Below, piece by piece: positions 40,232 through 49,491 of a stretch of 64,000 nucleotides of DNA. Every line of letters starts with the position of its first letter. Position 1 is the first letter of the stretch. The notes beneath the pieces were generated by a model, which was given only the letters and a program-made list of their open reading frames with translations, did not search any database and had not been told where the DNA came from. Origin of the DNA: Psychrobacter submarinus (lineage in GTDB: Bacteria > Pseudomonadota > Gammaproteobacteria > Pseudomonadales > Moraxellaceae); contig NZ_CAJHBQ010000001.1 in the NCBI RefSeq assembly GCF_904846685.1, forward strand, positions 1,302,001 to 1,366,000, in the 5' to 3' direction. A program made the position numbers and the translations under genes.

Positions 40232-40301
40232 ATGACGCTCCTGATCTTAGTAGTAGGTTGTGATCAATAAAATATAGCTTCACTAGAGCTAATACGCTCT
40301 T

Positions 40302-40799
40302 CTAGCCAATAAAAATACCGACAAACCAGTTAAAAAAGTTATCTAACATCCAAACTAAAAAACCAACAATCGCTATCACGACAATGGTTTGCCAAGTATA
40401 TTTAAAAGTCTCGTCTTTACCCGGCCAAGTGACGCGGCGCAGTTCAACGGCCGCATCCTTCAATAGTATCTTAAAGGCGCGTCCTTGATTGGTCAGCGCT
40501 AGACAAACTAGAGCAAAAACAGCGAGCGCTACAATAATACCGATACGAACCCAAACGTCATTGGCTGCTTGCCAATAACCTGGTAAGTATTGATTAGAGA
40601 AAGTCGCCGCTATTAGAGCAGCTATAGCTAATAGCCATAGCACCATATCTTTAGCTGAACCGGTTTTAGCAACTTCTACCGCAGTGGTATTTTTGGTTGC
40701 TGAGACATGCTTTCCTTTCGTCAGCATCGGGCTTGCCGTCGCCTTAGCGTTAGAGGCATCAGATAACTTAGAATCGAGGTTATCCTGATTGTTGCTCAT
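40302..40799 (-). CDS. secE: Preprotein translocase subunit SecE
   Basis: 165 residues with three predicted membrane helices (about 52-70, 85-103 and 135-160), the three-helix form found in E. coli. The conserved cytoplasmic amphipathic segment ELRRVTWPGKDETFKYT precedes the last helix. The N-terminal 45 residues are polar and longer than in E. coli. SecE clamps SecY in the SecYEG protein channel. The gene follows tRNA-Trp and probably shares its promoter. Confidence 0.95.
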   Translation of the reverse strand: MSNNQDNLDSKLSDASNAKATASPMLTKGKHVSATKNTTAVEVAKTGSAKDMVLWLLAIAALIAATFSNQYLPGYWQAANDVWVRIGIIVALAVFALVCLALTNQGRAFKILLKDAAVELRRVTWPGKDETFKYTWQTIVVIAIVGFLVWMLDNFFNWFVGIFIG

Positions 40800-40852
40800 A
40801 AAGAACTCGCTTAGGAGAAGGAAACATCAGATAAAGATAGGAATAAAAAAGA

Positions 40853-40928
40853 TGGCAGGCGATGTAGGACTCGAACCTACAACCCTCGGTTTTGGAGACC
40901 GATGCTCTACCAATTGAGCCAATCGCCT
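40853..40928 (-). tRNA. trpT: tRNA-Trp (anticodon CCA)
   Basis: A 76-nt cloverleaf on the minus strand. Acceptor stem AGGCGAT/ATCGCCT, anticodon loop CTCCAAA within CGGT...ACCG, T arm GTAGGTTCGAGTCCTAC, discriminator G and an encoded CCA tail. The anticodon reads UGG (Trp). It lies between tuf and secE, as in many gamma-proteobacteria. Confidence 0.97.
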
Positions 40929-40947
40929 ATGGGTGTTAAGGCTGACA

Positions 40948-40975
40948 ATTATACAAGATTTATAGTTAAATGCAA
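40948..40975 (-). promoter_or_regulatory. Promoter of tRNA-Trp and secE-nusG
   Basis: On the minus strand, -35 TTGCAT (40970-40975) and a consensus -10 TATAAT (40948-40953) with a 16-nt spacer. Initiation would fall about 13 bp before the tRNA 5' end. Confidence 0.75.
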
Positions 40976-41030
40976 GTATTCAGACGAATTTTATTCAATA
41001 ATTTCTTTAAATCAAAACTTATAGGTTTTT

Positions 41031-41099
41031 GTAGGGTGCGCCTAGCGCACCACAGTAGTTATGCTATAACTGAGAACAGGTGCGCGAGGCGCACCCTAC
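41031..41099. repeat. REP-like extragenic palindrome
   Basis: Two 21-bp arms (41031-41051 and 41079-41099) match inversely with one mismatch and have a 27-nt spacer. Both begin GTAGGGTGCGCC when read from outside in. GC-rich arms in an AT-rich gap are typical of REP elements, which usually occur many times per genome. Confidence 0.75.
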
Positions 41100-41146
41100 G
41101 CCAAGTCCAACTCTTCTTATCACCTATAAACAAAACCAACACTCAC

Positions 41147-41180
41147 AAAAAAGCCACCCTCAACAAAGAGAGCGGCTTTT
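41147..41180 (-). terminator. Intrinsic terminator of tuf
   Basis: On the minus strand AAAAGCCGCTCTC pairs with GAGGGTGGCTTTT (two wobbles) around a 6-nt loop, followed by a T-run. It lies 83 bp after the tuf stop. Confidence 0.85.
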
Positions 41181-41262
41181 GACTTTGCTAGTACCTATTT
41201 AGATTAAGTTAAGAAAATGATAACCTAAACTTTATAGGTAAAGCTCAGCTCGTTACTAAGTA

Positions 41263-42453
41263 TTAGTTGCTTACGCTTGCAACCACACCAGCACCTACAG
41301 TACGGCCACCTTCACGGATAGCGAAACGTAGGCCTTTGTCCATAGCGATTGGGTGGATAAGCTCTACGCTCATCTCAACGTTGTCACCAGGCATAACCAT
41401 TTCAGTACCGTCTTGTAATTGGATTGCGCCAGTTACGTCAGTGGTACGGAAGTAGAACTGTGGACGATAGCCGTTTAAGAATGGCGTATGACGACCACCT
41501 TCTTCTTTTGATAGTACGTATACTTCAGCGTCGAAGTTGGTGTGCGGGGTGATTGAACCTGGCTTAGCTAGTACTTGGCCACGTTGTACGTCTTCACGCT
41601 TGGTACCACGTAGTAGTACACCACAGTTCTCACCTGCACGGCCTTCGTCTAGTAGCTTACGGAACATCTCAACACCAGTACAGGTGGTTTTTTGAGTGTC
41701 ACGGATACCGACGATTTCGATTTCGTCGCCAACTTTTACGATACCAGATTCAACACGGCCAGTTACTACGGTACCACGACCTGAGATTGAGAAGACGTCT
41801 TCGATTGGCATTAGGAATGCTTTGTCGATGTCACGCTCAGGCTCTGGGATGTAGCTGTCTAGGGTTTCTAGTAGTTCTACGACTGCTGGTTCGCCGTATT
41901 TGCCGTCGTCGCCTTTTAGGGCTTGGGTGGCTGAGCCTTTCATGATTGGGGTGTCGTCGCCTGGGAAGTCGTAGTCGTTAAGAAGTTCACGTACTTCCAT
42001 TTCGACGAGCTCTAGCAATTCTTCGTCGTCTACTAGGTCACATTTGTTCATGAAGACGATGATGTATGGTACGCCTACCTGACGTGATAGCAAGATGTGC
42101 TCACGAGTCTGTGGCATTGGGCCGTCAGTTGCTGATACGACTAGGATTGCGCCGTCCATTTGAGCGGCACCGGTGATCATGTTTTTGACATAATCGGCGT
42201 GACCTGGGCAATCAACGTGGGCGTAGTGACGAGTTTCGGTGTCATATTCTACGTGTGAGGTGTTGATGGTGATGCCACGTGCTTTTTCTTCTGGGGCTGA
42301 GTCAATTGACGCGTAGTCTTTGGCTTCGCCGCCTGAGGTTTTTGCTGCTACGGTTGCGATTGCGGCAGTTAGTGTGGTTTTACCGTGGTCAACGTGTCCG
42401 ATGGTGCCGACGTTGACGTGGGGCTTGTTGCGTTCAAACTTGGCCTTTGCCAT
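41263..42453 (-). CDS. tuf: Elongation factor Tu
   Basis: 396 residues. GTPase motifs are GHVDHGKTT (about 18-26), DCPGHADY (about 81-88) and NKCD (about 136-139). Domains II and III follow, ending [15 protein letters not shown]. It delivers aminoacyl-tRNA to the ribosome. The gene lies after fusA, where E. coli tufA sits, and before tRNA-Trp and secE, where tufB sits, so it occupies both classical positions. It has its own promoter in the 254-bp gap after fusA. Confidence 0.98.
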   Translation of the reverse strand: MAKAKFERNKPHVNVGTIGHVDHGKTTLTAAIATVAAKTSGGEAKDYASIDSAPEEKARGITINTSHVEYDTETRHYAHVDCPGHADYVKNMITGAAQMDGAILVVSATDGPMPQTREHILLSRQVGVPYIIVFMNKCDLVDDEELLELVEMEVRELLNDYDFPGDDTPIMKGSATQALKGDDGKYGEPAVVELLETLDSYIPEPERDIDKAFLMPIEDVFSISGRGTVVTGRVESGIVKVGDEIEIVGIRDTQKTTCTGVEMFRKLLDEGRAGENCGVLLRGTKREDVQRGQVLAKPGSITPHTNFDAEVYVLSKEEGGRHTPFLNGYRPQFYFRTTDVTGAIQLQDGTEMVMPGDNVEMSVELIHPIAMDKGLRFAIREGGRTVGAGVVASVSN

Positions 42454-42578
42454 GAGTGTATCCTTTTTTATTGGGGTAAGCTTCTAGGTCTATAATTATG
42501 AGATAACTCATATAAAACGACTAAGATAATGCTGACCACATTGAAATAAATATTTAGAGGTGCACTTAGTGTGCAGAT

Positions 42579-42606
42579 ATTATAAGAAAATCACGGCCAA
42601 TAACAA
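42579..42606 (-). promoter_or_regulatory. Promoter of tuf
   Basis: On the minus strand, -35 TTGTTA (42601-42606) and -10 TATAAT (42579-42584) with a 16-nt spacer. A short dyad TGCAC/GTGCA (42561-42575) lies at the predicted start point. Confidence 0.68.
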
Positions 42607-42653
42607 GTCTTTTAACAAGTTATTGGTGTATTTCTAATAACTGTATATCTATA

Positions 42654-42693
42654 ACAGTATAGAGGTCTTATATATAAGGGCGCTCTATACTGT
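42654..42693 (-). repeat. 11-bp inverted repeat after fusA
   Basis: ACAGTATAGAG (42654-42664) and CTCTATACTGT (42683-42693) are exact inverses around an 18-nt spacer that itself contains CTTATATATAAG. The element starts 14 bp after the fusA stop. It has no U-run; a processing or stability element is possible. Confidence 0.55.
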
Positions 42694-42707
42694 CGTAAGC
42701 AAGCTAA

Positions 42708-44831
42708 TTACTCGTCATCATTAGAGTTGAACTTAGAGATGATTTCAGCAGCAACAGACTTTGGAATTTCCGCGTACTTTTGGAATTCCATTGAGTAAGT
42801 CGCGCGGCCTTGTGACATTGAGCGCATTTGCGTAGCATAACCAAACATCTCAGCTAATGGTACTTCAGCACGGATCTGCTTAGTACCACCAGGCAGATCT
42901 TCCATGCCTTGAACCATACCACGGCGACGGTTTAAATCGCCCATGATGTCGCCCATGTAGTCTTCTGGCGTCTCAACTTCAACTTTCATGACTGGCTCTA
43001 GTAGCGCAGGGTTTGCTGCCATAAAGCCTTTTTTGAAGGCCATAGAACCTGCCATTTTGAATGACAATTCATCAGAGTCAACGTCATGGTATGAACCATC
43101 GTATAACGTTGCTTTTACGCCAACCACTGGGTAGCCAGCAAGTACGCCGTTTTGCATACGTTCTTGGATACCTTTGTCGACCGCACCGTGATACTCTTTT
43201 GGTACCACACCACCAACAATTTCTTCAGCGAATTCGTACTCAACATCACCTGCTGGATCAAGTGGCTCAAGACGTAACCAAACGTGACCGAATTTACCAC
43301 GACCACCAGTCTGACGAACGAACTTGCCTTCTTGTTCGACAGTTTCACGAATCGTTTCGCGGTAAGCAACTTGCGGTGCACCAATGTTAGCTTCAACATT
43401 GAATTCACGCTTCATACGGTCAACCAAGATCTCTAAGTGAAGCTCACCCATACCACTGATGATAGTCTGGCCAGACTCTTCGTCAGTATGTACACGGAAC
43501 GACGGATCTTCTTTTGCCAAGCGGCCTAGAGCGATTGACATTTTTTCTTGGTCGGCTTTAGTCTTTGGCTCAACAGCAAGGCTGATAACTGGATCTGGGA
43601 ATTCCATACGCTCAAGCGTAATAACGTTTTGTTCATCACATAACGTGTCACCAGTACCAACGTCTTTCATACCGACTAGAGCAGCGATGTCACCAGAGCG
43701 GATCTCTTGTAGCTCTTCTTGCGAGTTAGCATGCATCTCAACAATACGGCCGATACGCTCACGCTTCATCTTAACCGGGTTATAAACACTGCTACCCTGC
43801 TGCATAACGCCTGAGTAAACACGAACGAAGGTTAAGTTACCAACGAACTTGTCATTCATGATCTTAAACGCTAGTGCGGCAAACGGCTGATCATCAGACG
43901 CTTCGCGGAAGCCTTCAGACTCTTCTTTATCATCAAGAATACCGCGGATTGCTGGTACATCATGCGGCGCAGGCATATAACGAATAACTGCATCTAGCAT
44001 TTTTTGGACGCCTTTGTTTTTAAAGGCAGTACCACAAAGCATTGGGATGATTTCGTTAGCGATAGTACGCTCGCGAATAGCGTTATGAATCTCATCTTCA
44101 GACAGCTCGCCGTCTTCTAGGTATTTATTCATAAGTTCTTCAGAAGCTTCAGCGGCAGTCTCAACCAACATCTCGCGATATTCTTCTGCTTTAGCTTGCA
44201 GCTCGCTTGGGATCTCACGCTCTTCAAACGTCATACCCTGAGTTTCAGTATCCCAGTATATTGCTTTCATTGTCACTAAATCGATGACACCTTCGAAATC
44301 TTCTTCTTTACCAATTGGAATAACAACGGGTACTGGGTTACCACCCAGACGAGTTTTCACTTGTTCTACAGCACGATAAAAGTCAGCACCAACACGGTCC
44401 ATCTTATTGACGAACGCTAGACGTGGTACTTTGTACTTGTTCGCCTGACGCCAGACAGTCTCAGACTGTGGCTGTACGCCACCAACGGCACAATAAACCA
44501 TACAAGCCCCATCAAGGACACGCATAGAACGCTCAACTTCAATGGTGAAGTCAACGTGACCTGGGGTATCGATAATGTTGATGCGATGTTCATCAAACTG
44601 TTGATCCATACCTTTCCAGAAACAAGTCGTCGCAGCTGAGGTAATCGTGATACCACGCTCCTGCTCTTGTTCCATCCAGTCCATAGTTGCGCCACCATCA
44701 TGAACTTCACCGAGTTGGTGGTTTTTACCAGTATAGAATAAAATACGCTCAGTCGTGGTAGTCTTACCAGCGTCAATATGCGCTGAGATACCAATATTAC
44801 GATAGCGCTTTAAGGGAGTTTTACGAGCCAT
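42708..44831 (-). CDS. fusA: Elongation factor G
   Basis: 707 residues. The GTPase domain shows AHIDAGKTT (about 16-24), DTPGHVDF (about 87-94) and NKMD (about 141-144), followed by domains II to V ending [22 protein letters not shown]. It drives ribosome translocation and, with RRF, recycling. It is the third gene of the rpsL-rpsG-fusA-tuf str operon, 351 bp after rpsG. Confidence 0.98.
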   Translation of the reverse strand: MARKTPLKRYRNIGISAHIDAGKTTTTERILFYTGKNHQLGEVHDGGATMDWMEQEQERGITITSAATTCFWKGMDQQFDEHRINIIDTPGHVDFTIEVERSMRVLDGACMVYCAVGGVQPQSETVWRQANKYKVPRLAFVNKMDRVGADFYRAVEQVKTRLGGNPVPVVIPIGKEEDFEGVIDLVTMKAIYWDTETQGMTFEEREIPSELQAKAEEYREMLVETAAEASEELMNKYLEDGELSEDEIHNAIRERTIANEIIPMLCGTAFKNKGVQKMLDAVIRYMPAPHDVPAIRGILDDKEESEGFREASDDQPFAALAFKIMNDKFVGNLTFVRVYSGVMQQGSSVYNPVKMKRERIGRIVEMHANSQEELQEIRSGDIAALVGMKDVGTGDTLCDEQNVITLERMEFPDPVISLAVEPKTKADQEKMSIALGRLAKEDPSFRVHTDEESGQTIISGMGELHLEILVDRMKREFNVEANIGAPQVAYRETIRETVEQEGKFVRQTGGRGKFGHVWLRLEPLDPAGDVEYEFAEEIVGGVVPKEYHGAVDKGIQERMQNGVLAGYPVVGVKATLYDGSYHDVDSDELSFKMAGSMAFKKGFMAANPALLEPVMKVEVETPEDYMGDIMGDLNRRRGMVQGMEDLPGGTKQIRAEVPLAEMFGYATQMRSMSQGRATYSMEFQKYAEIPKSVAAEIISKFNSNDDE

Positions 44832-45182
44832 AGTATTTTCCTAGGGAAATTCGTGTATGAATTAAGGTGTTGTGTCTCTACCCCATACTCTGTAACAAAG
44901 CCGTCAACTTTATAGTATGACTTACTGATTATTGGACCTGATACGGACAAACAAGAGCAAATACTAAGAATATAGTGGTATAAATTTTGGGATACTCTTT
45001 AGTAAGAACCAGCTAGGAGTAGACCTATAAAGATGCCTATATAAAGAAATATCTTGATAGATGTCCGCCACCTGGAGACTTTAGCAGTATAAAGCTAAGT
45101 ATAATAAGCTTAGCGGTATGCCACTAAATAACCGTTAACGATGGCGACAATCAATAGAATAAAACAATTATAAGAATATCGC
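44832..45182. other. 351-bp rpsG-fusA gap; nothing clear
   Basis: AT-rich. I see no coding region, no strong terminator and no convincing promoter on the minus strand. It is longer than the same gap in E. coli. Confidence 0.5.
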
Positions 45183-45656
45183 TTAGAAGCGGTAATGCGA
45201 GAACGCTTTGTTGGCATCAGCCATACGGTGAACTTCATCACGCTTCTTCATAGCATTACCTTTACCTTCTGAGGCATCGCTTAGCTCACCGGCAAGGCGC
45301 AAAGCCATAGATTTTTCAGAACGCTTAGCAGCGGCTTCCGCTAACCAACGCATAGCCAAGGCAGTACGACGGGAGGGGCGTACTTCCATTGGTACTTGGT
45401 AGGTTGCACCACCAACACGGCGAGCTTTTACTTCGACCATTGGGCGAACGTTTTCTAGCACTTCTTCGAAGAAAGATACTGGATCTTCGATGTTACGCTT
45501 TTCGCTTACCGTCTCAAGAGCACCATATACGATACGCTCAGCAGTAGATTTTTTACCATCGTTCATCACGTGGTTGATGAATTTGGCGATAGTTTGGCTA
45601 CCAAACTTAGGATCCGGTAGGATCTCACGGGTAGCTACGACGCGACGTCTTGGCAT
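45183..45656 (-). CDS. rpsG: 30S ribosomal protein S7
   Basis: 157 residues. It starts [36 protein letters not shown] and includes [19 protein letters not shown] and [20 protein letters not shown] at the C-terminus. It nucleates assembly of the 30S head, contacts the E-site tRNA and is the translational repressor of the str operon in E. coli. Confidence 0.98.
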   Translation of the reverse strand: MPRRRVVATREILPDPKFGSQTIAKFINHVMNDGKKSTAERIVYGALETVSEKRNIEDPVSFFEEVLENVRPMVEVKARRVGGATYQVPMEVRPSRRTALAMRWLAEAAAKRSEKSMALRLAGELSDASEGKGNAMKKRDEVHRMADANKAFSHYRF

Positions 45657-45849
45657 AATAAATTTCCTTGTCTTCAGGAGAGTCTGACATTCATAATCTC
45701 AAGCTGCATCTATAAGAGTAGAGCTATCCATTATCAGTCAGCCTTACTGCATAGTGATATGTTTAATAGCAAAATCACTGAGTGAGTTTTGTCTAGTAAC
45801 ACCAAACCTATGCACAGTTAAATGGGTAATGCAAAAAGCTCAGCTTATA

Positions 45850-46224
45850 TTAAGCTTTTGGCTTTTTGGCACCGTACTTAGAACGACCTTGCTTACGGTC
45901 TTTTACGCCTGCGCAGTCAAGTGCACCGCGAACGGTGTGATAACGTACACCTGGTAGATCTTTTACACGACCACCACGGATAAGCACAACGCTGTGCTCT
46001 TGTAGGTTATGACCTTCGCCGCCGATATAGCTTGATACTTCATAACCTGAAGTTAAGCGAACACGGCATACTTTACGCATAGCTGAGTTAGGTTTTTTTG
46101 GTGTAGTCGTATAAACACGAGTACATACACCGCGGCGCTGTGGGCACGCTTGCAACGCAGGAACTTTTGACTTTTCCTTGATGGTTTTGCGACCCTTACG
46201 AATCAATTGGTTAGTTGTTGCCAT
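45850..46224 (-). CDS. rpsL: 30S ribosomal protein S12
   Basis: 124 residues. TTPKKPNSA contains Lys43 and [17 protein letters not shown] contains Lys88, the residues whose mutation gives streptomycin resistance; both are the sensitive form here. S12 monitors decoding at the A site. It is the first gene of the str operon. The operon promoter is at 46329-46357, and a long terminator-like hairpin fills the leader before the AGAAGGA ribosome-binding site. Confidence 0.98.
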   Translation of the reverse strand: MATTNQLIRKGRKTIKEKSKVPALQACPQRRGVCTRVYTTTPKKPNSAMRKVCRVRLTSGYEVSSYIGGEGHNLQEHSVVLIRGGRVKDLPGVRYHTVRGALDCAGVKDRKQGRSKYGAKKPKA

Positions 46225-46254
46225 AAGGCATCCTTCTCCCGTTTAGTATAAAAC

Positions 46255-46318
46255 AAAAAAATGGGCCAATCTGCCGAGCAATCCACGATAATCGTGAATA
46301 TTGGCAGTACCCATTTTT
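46255..46318 (-). promoter_or_regulatory. Terminator-like leader hairpin (candidate attenuator) upstream of rpsL
   Basis: The outer helix pairs AAAAATGGG (46257-46265) with CCCATTTTT (46310-46318). CTGCC (46271-46275) pairs with GGCAG (46303-46307), and CACGA/TCGTG closes the tip near 46284-46296. An alternative helix pairs GCCAAT (46265-46270) with ATTGGC (46300-46305). On the minus strand the stem ends in a seven-T run, about 31 bp before the rpsL ATG. Because it lies downstream of the operon promoter, it would act on str transcription itself. Confidence 0.7.
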
Positions 46319-46328
46319 AGGACAGTAT

Positions 46329-46357
46329 ATTATAAAGAGTTGTTGCTGCTATTTCAA
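46329..46357 (-). promoter_or_regulatory. Promoter of the str operon (rpsL-rpsG-fusA)
   Basis: On the minus strand, -35 TTGAAA (46352-46357), a 17-nt spacer and a consensus -10 TATAAT (46329-46334). The predicted start is near 46322, only about 4 nt before the leader hairpin. Confidence 0.78.
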
Positions 46358-46578
46358 CTACTTATCAGCGATTTCACTTTACAACTATTCTTGAATGTGC
46401 AATAAGTCTTTAACCTGTAATAAGCTAAATTAACTTGTCCATACTAAATGGCGATACTGAGCTATTTTTCAAGAGCGGTAACGATATTATCAACCATATC
46501 CTACCTGTAGCCCTTTTATTCATCAGTATCGCCTTTTGGCTTAGTGTCTGTTTTAGCACCTACATGAATCCGCTAAAG

Positions 46579-47733
46579 CTACTTATTGGCTTGAGCTTGT
46601 TGCTTATCTTGCTTAGTCTCATCGCTCTTGGCATTATTATCAGTTTTTTTATCATCTGCACCGCTCTTATCGTTAGTTTGCTTGTTATCGTCTGACGTCT
46701 TAGCAGATTTTTTGTCGCTTTGCTTATCTTGCTCAGTCTTGTCTTTTTTATTGCTATCAGAGGTTTCAACTTTAGCTTCGCTGCCACTGTCATCGGTAAT
46801 AGCCTTATTAGCAAGCTTAGGTTCAGGCCCAAAGGTCGCTTGTGCTACGCCAATGACTTCGTCAATTAAGCTACTGTTATAACGCATACCAACAATGACA
46901 GCAGTCGCTGGCAAAAAGCGGCGCAACCAAGATAGATTAATTTGATCTAAATCGATACCCACTTGTCCGGCGATATTATCGACTTGTTCGGCGTAGTAAT
47001 TGACGTTTTTATTTTTTAGACCTAAGTTTTGCAGCTCGTTATGCAAACCGCGGCTTTGTGCATTATCAAGTAACTGTTTACCTACGCCAATACCTGCAAG
47101 CAGAGCCTGCTTTTCTTGCATTTTACTCAGATCGGCTGCAGAGAGTAGCTCATAAGCCATCTTTACCCCTTGCTTGCCAGTCAACGGCTTATCATAAACG
47201 GCAGCGAGCTGATACACGGTGCGTAGTGATACTAATAATAGCCATAAAGTATCGGCGAGCAAACCTGGCAGACCTGCAAGACCAGTAATACCGCCTAATG
47301 TCGCTAAAGCACGGTTTTGGTTAGCGATATCAGTGGCAAGTGCGTAGCGCTGCTCCTCATCTAAGCTCGATATATCCGCAAAACGATGCTCGTTGGGTAG
47401 ATCTAAATGACTCCAACTAGCAGCAAGGTTGGCAATTTGTGCAAAGGCGCTATCGATAGTTGATTGAAAAAGACTATTAGGCACTATCTTTTTGGCATAC
47501 TTACCATAAGTGGCAAAACGCGTACCGATCAGCTGCTGGGTGGCCTTTAGTGTCTGCTCACGAAATAGGTCTTGCTGATAATCTTCATCACCTAAATTAA
47601 CGGCTTTATATTGACGCGGCTTGCCTGCCTTGGCGTTCGCGCTATCGATAAAAGCGCCCATACGCTCAAGATTATCACGAGTGAAATGACCGATAGTACT
47701 GATACCTTTAGAGAGGGTGTTACGCTTTGCCAT
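46579..47733 (-). CDS. EcsC family protein with a charged C-terminal tail
   Basis: 384 residues. Residues about 65-280 resemble the EcsC protein family (TQQLIGTRFATYGKYAKKIVPNS, then GGITGLAGLPGLLADTLWLLLVSLRTVYQLAAVY, with a hydrophobic segment near 150-175, and a late LRRFLPATAVIVGMRYNSSLIDEV). The last 85 residues are almost entirely Lys, Asp, Ser, Gln and Asn and probably disordered. EcsC proteins are of poorly known function, although B. subtilis EcsC is linked to an ABC transporter. AAGGA precedes the ATG. It is separated from rpsL by the str promoter. Confidence 0.75.
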   Translation of the reverse strand: MAKRNTLSKGISTIGHFTRDNLERMGAFIDSANAKAGKPRQYKAVNLGDEDYQQDLFREQTLKATQQLIGTRFATYGKYAKKIVPNSLFQSTIDSAFAQIANLAASWSHLDLPNEHRFADISSLDEEQRYALATDIANQNRALATLGGITGLAGLPGLLADTLWLLLVSLRTVYQLAAVYDKPLTGKQGVKMAYELLSAADLSKMQEKQALLAGIGVGKQLLDNAQSRGLHNELQNLGLKNKNVNYYAEQVDNIAGQVGIDLDQINLSWLRRFLPATAVIVGMRYNSSLIDEVIGVAQATFGPEPKLANKAITDDSGSEAKVETSDSNKKDKTEQDKQSDKKSAKTSDDNKQTNDKSGADDKKTDNNAKSDETKQDKQQAQANK

Positions 47734-48252
47734 AGTTATGTCCTTAAATTGACAGGGTTAGTAAGCAGAATGTTATTGTTAGCACCTATTATTTTATAGG
47801 GTAAGTGCTCTATATTTTGAGCTTTTATAGCTTAACCTTTAATAAGCTTGTAAATTAAAAGATTAGAGGCTTTACTACAGTTACATTTATTAGAGTAGCT
47901 AATTCTCATAATGGCTGTCAGTGTGAACAATGTTATTGAGAACATAAAGTTTGTATCTTCTGCTGTCTGTTAACGACTTTATAGTAGGTCATAATCAATA
48001 ACTAACAATGATCTTAACAAAGCGTACCAGTTTGAGTTTTAACGTCTGACAATTCACTATTAATCAAACATACTTATCAGTCAGTAAAATATATTGCATA
48101 TCTTGTGCATCATTATAGTCGGAACTAAGGTATCATTGTATGACTTTATCTGAGGTTCAGATTGGGTTAGATTGTGAATAATCTAGCTGACAAATAGTCT
48201 TGTACAACCGATCTGAAAATCGTAAAAACACCATTATTACAAGGAATAGAAT
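47734..48252. other. 519-bp gap upstream of fabB; nothing clear
   Basis: It lies between two divergent genes. I see no coding region, tRNA or hairpin of note, and only weak promoter-like words on either strand. Confidence 0.5.
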
Positions 48253-49488
48253 ATGCGCCGAGTGGTTATTACAGGAGCTGGGATCGTCTCTTGCATCGGT
48301 CACGATTTGGCTCGCGTTACTCAGTCTCTAAAAGAAGGACAATCTGGTATCACCTTCAATGAGTCCTATGCCGAGCATGGATTTAAGTCGCAAGTGAGCG
48401 GTAGTATCGACAAAACGGCATTAGATACCGCCAAGATCGATCGTAAGCTCAAGCGCTTTTTTAGCGATGCTAGCCTCTATGCTTATGTCAGCGCCTTAGA
48501 CGCTATCGAGCAATCAGGCTTATCTCTTGAGACGATTAATAACAATCCGCGTGTGGCCTTAGTCGCCAGCTCAGGTGGCGCCTCGACCGAGAGTATCGTC
48601 AACGCAGTAGAGGCCATGCGCGAAAAAGGTCTGCGCGGTGTTGGCGCTATGGCAGTACCCAAAACGATGGGCAGCTCAGTCTCCGCGGCATTAGCAACTG
48701 GCTTGAAGATTCAAGGTGTCTCCTACTCTCTTACCTCTGCTTGCGCCACCTCAACGCACTGTATCGGTCATGCCGCTGAGCTCATTCAGCTCGGCAAAGC
48801 AGATGTGGTGCTTGCAGGCGGTAGTGAGGCGGAGCACTGGACGCAGTCTTGTATGTTCGATGCGATGGGCGCAGTTAGCACCCAGTATAACGATACACCA
48901 AAGCTGGCTTCTCGTGCTTATGACAAAGACCGTGATGGCTTTGTGATAGCGGCAGGCGGCGCGATGCTAGTGGTTGAGAGCCTTGAGCACGCTGAGGCAC
49001 GCGGCGCTCATATCTTAGCCGAGATCGTCGGTTATGGCGCAAGCTCCGATGGAGCGCAGATGGTCGCGCCTAGCGGTGAGGGTGCGGTACGCTGCATGCA
49101 ACAAGCGCTGAATGACGCAGGTTTAGAGAGCGTCGATTATATCAATACTCATGGTACGAGCACGCCGCTAGGGGATATCACTGAACTGCAAGCTATCGCC
49201 AAAGTATTCGGTGGCGATATCAGTCAAGTCCCGCCGATAAGCTCTACTAAATCCATGACCGGTCATAGCTTAGGCGCAGTCGGCGCGCAAGAGCTGATTT
49301 ACTGCTTGTTGATGCTGAAAGAAGGCTTTATCGCCCCAAGCATCAATGTCGACACTCTAGATGAAGACGCTACTGGTTTCGATATCGTCACCCAAAAGCG
49401 TGAAACCAAGCTCAAGACATTGATGAGTAATAGCTTCGGTTTTGGCGGTACCAATGCAACTTTGATTATTAAAGAATTTACTGCTTAA
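48253..49488 (+). CDS. fabB: Beta-ketoacyl-ACP synthase I
   Basis: 411 residues. The thiolase-fold catalytic triad is Cys164 (SACATSTH), His300 (NTHGTSTP) and His338 ([12 protein letters not shown]), with the Cys-His-His pattern of elongating synthases. The [16 protein letters not shown] segment and the length fit FabB rather than FabF. It condenses malonyl-ACP with acyl-ACP and in E. coli is needed for unsaturated fatty acids. An AAGGAATAG ribosome-binding site precedes the ATG. pabB starts 3 bp after its stop. Confidence 0.92.
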   Translation: MRRVVITGAGIVSCIGHDLARVTQSLKEGQSGITFNESYAEHGFKSQVSGSIDKTALDTAKIDRKLKRFFSDASLYAYVSALDAIEQSGLSLETINNNPRVALVASSGGASTESIVNAVEAMREKGLRGVGAMAVPKTMGSSVSAALATGLKIQGVSYSLTSACATSTHCIGHAAELIQLGKADVVLAGGSEAEHWTQSCMFDAMGAVSTQYNDTPKLASRAYDKDRDGFVIAAGGAMLVVESLEHAEARGAHILAEIVGYGASSDGAQMVAPSGEGAVRCMQQALNDAGLESVDYINTHGTSTPLGDITELQAIAKVFGGDISQVPPISSTKSMTGHSLGAVGAQELIYCLLMLKEGFIAPSINVDTLDEDATGFDIVTQKRETKLKTLMSNSFGFGGTNATLIIKEFTA

Positions 49489-49491
49489 TTT

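Larger units (their letters stand above)
40929..41262. other. 334-bp gap between tRNA-Trp and tuf
   Basis: Gene-free. In minus-strand order it holds the tuf terminator (41147-41180), a REP-like palindrome (41031-41099) and the tRNA-Trp promoter (40948-40975). Confidence 0.7.
46225..46578. other. 354-bp gap with the str promoter and leader
   Basis: It holds the str operon promoter (46329-46357) and the leader hairpin (46255-46318). The remaining part toward the EcsC gene shows no supported feature. Confidence 0.7.

Noticed and set aside
46435-46695. An 86-codon hydrophobic frame on the plus strand
   Set aside because: Most of it is antisense to the Lys/Asp-rich tail of the EcsC gene, and the complement of such codons yields hydrophobic residues. 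No ribosome-binding site was seen.
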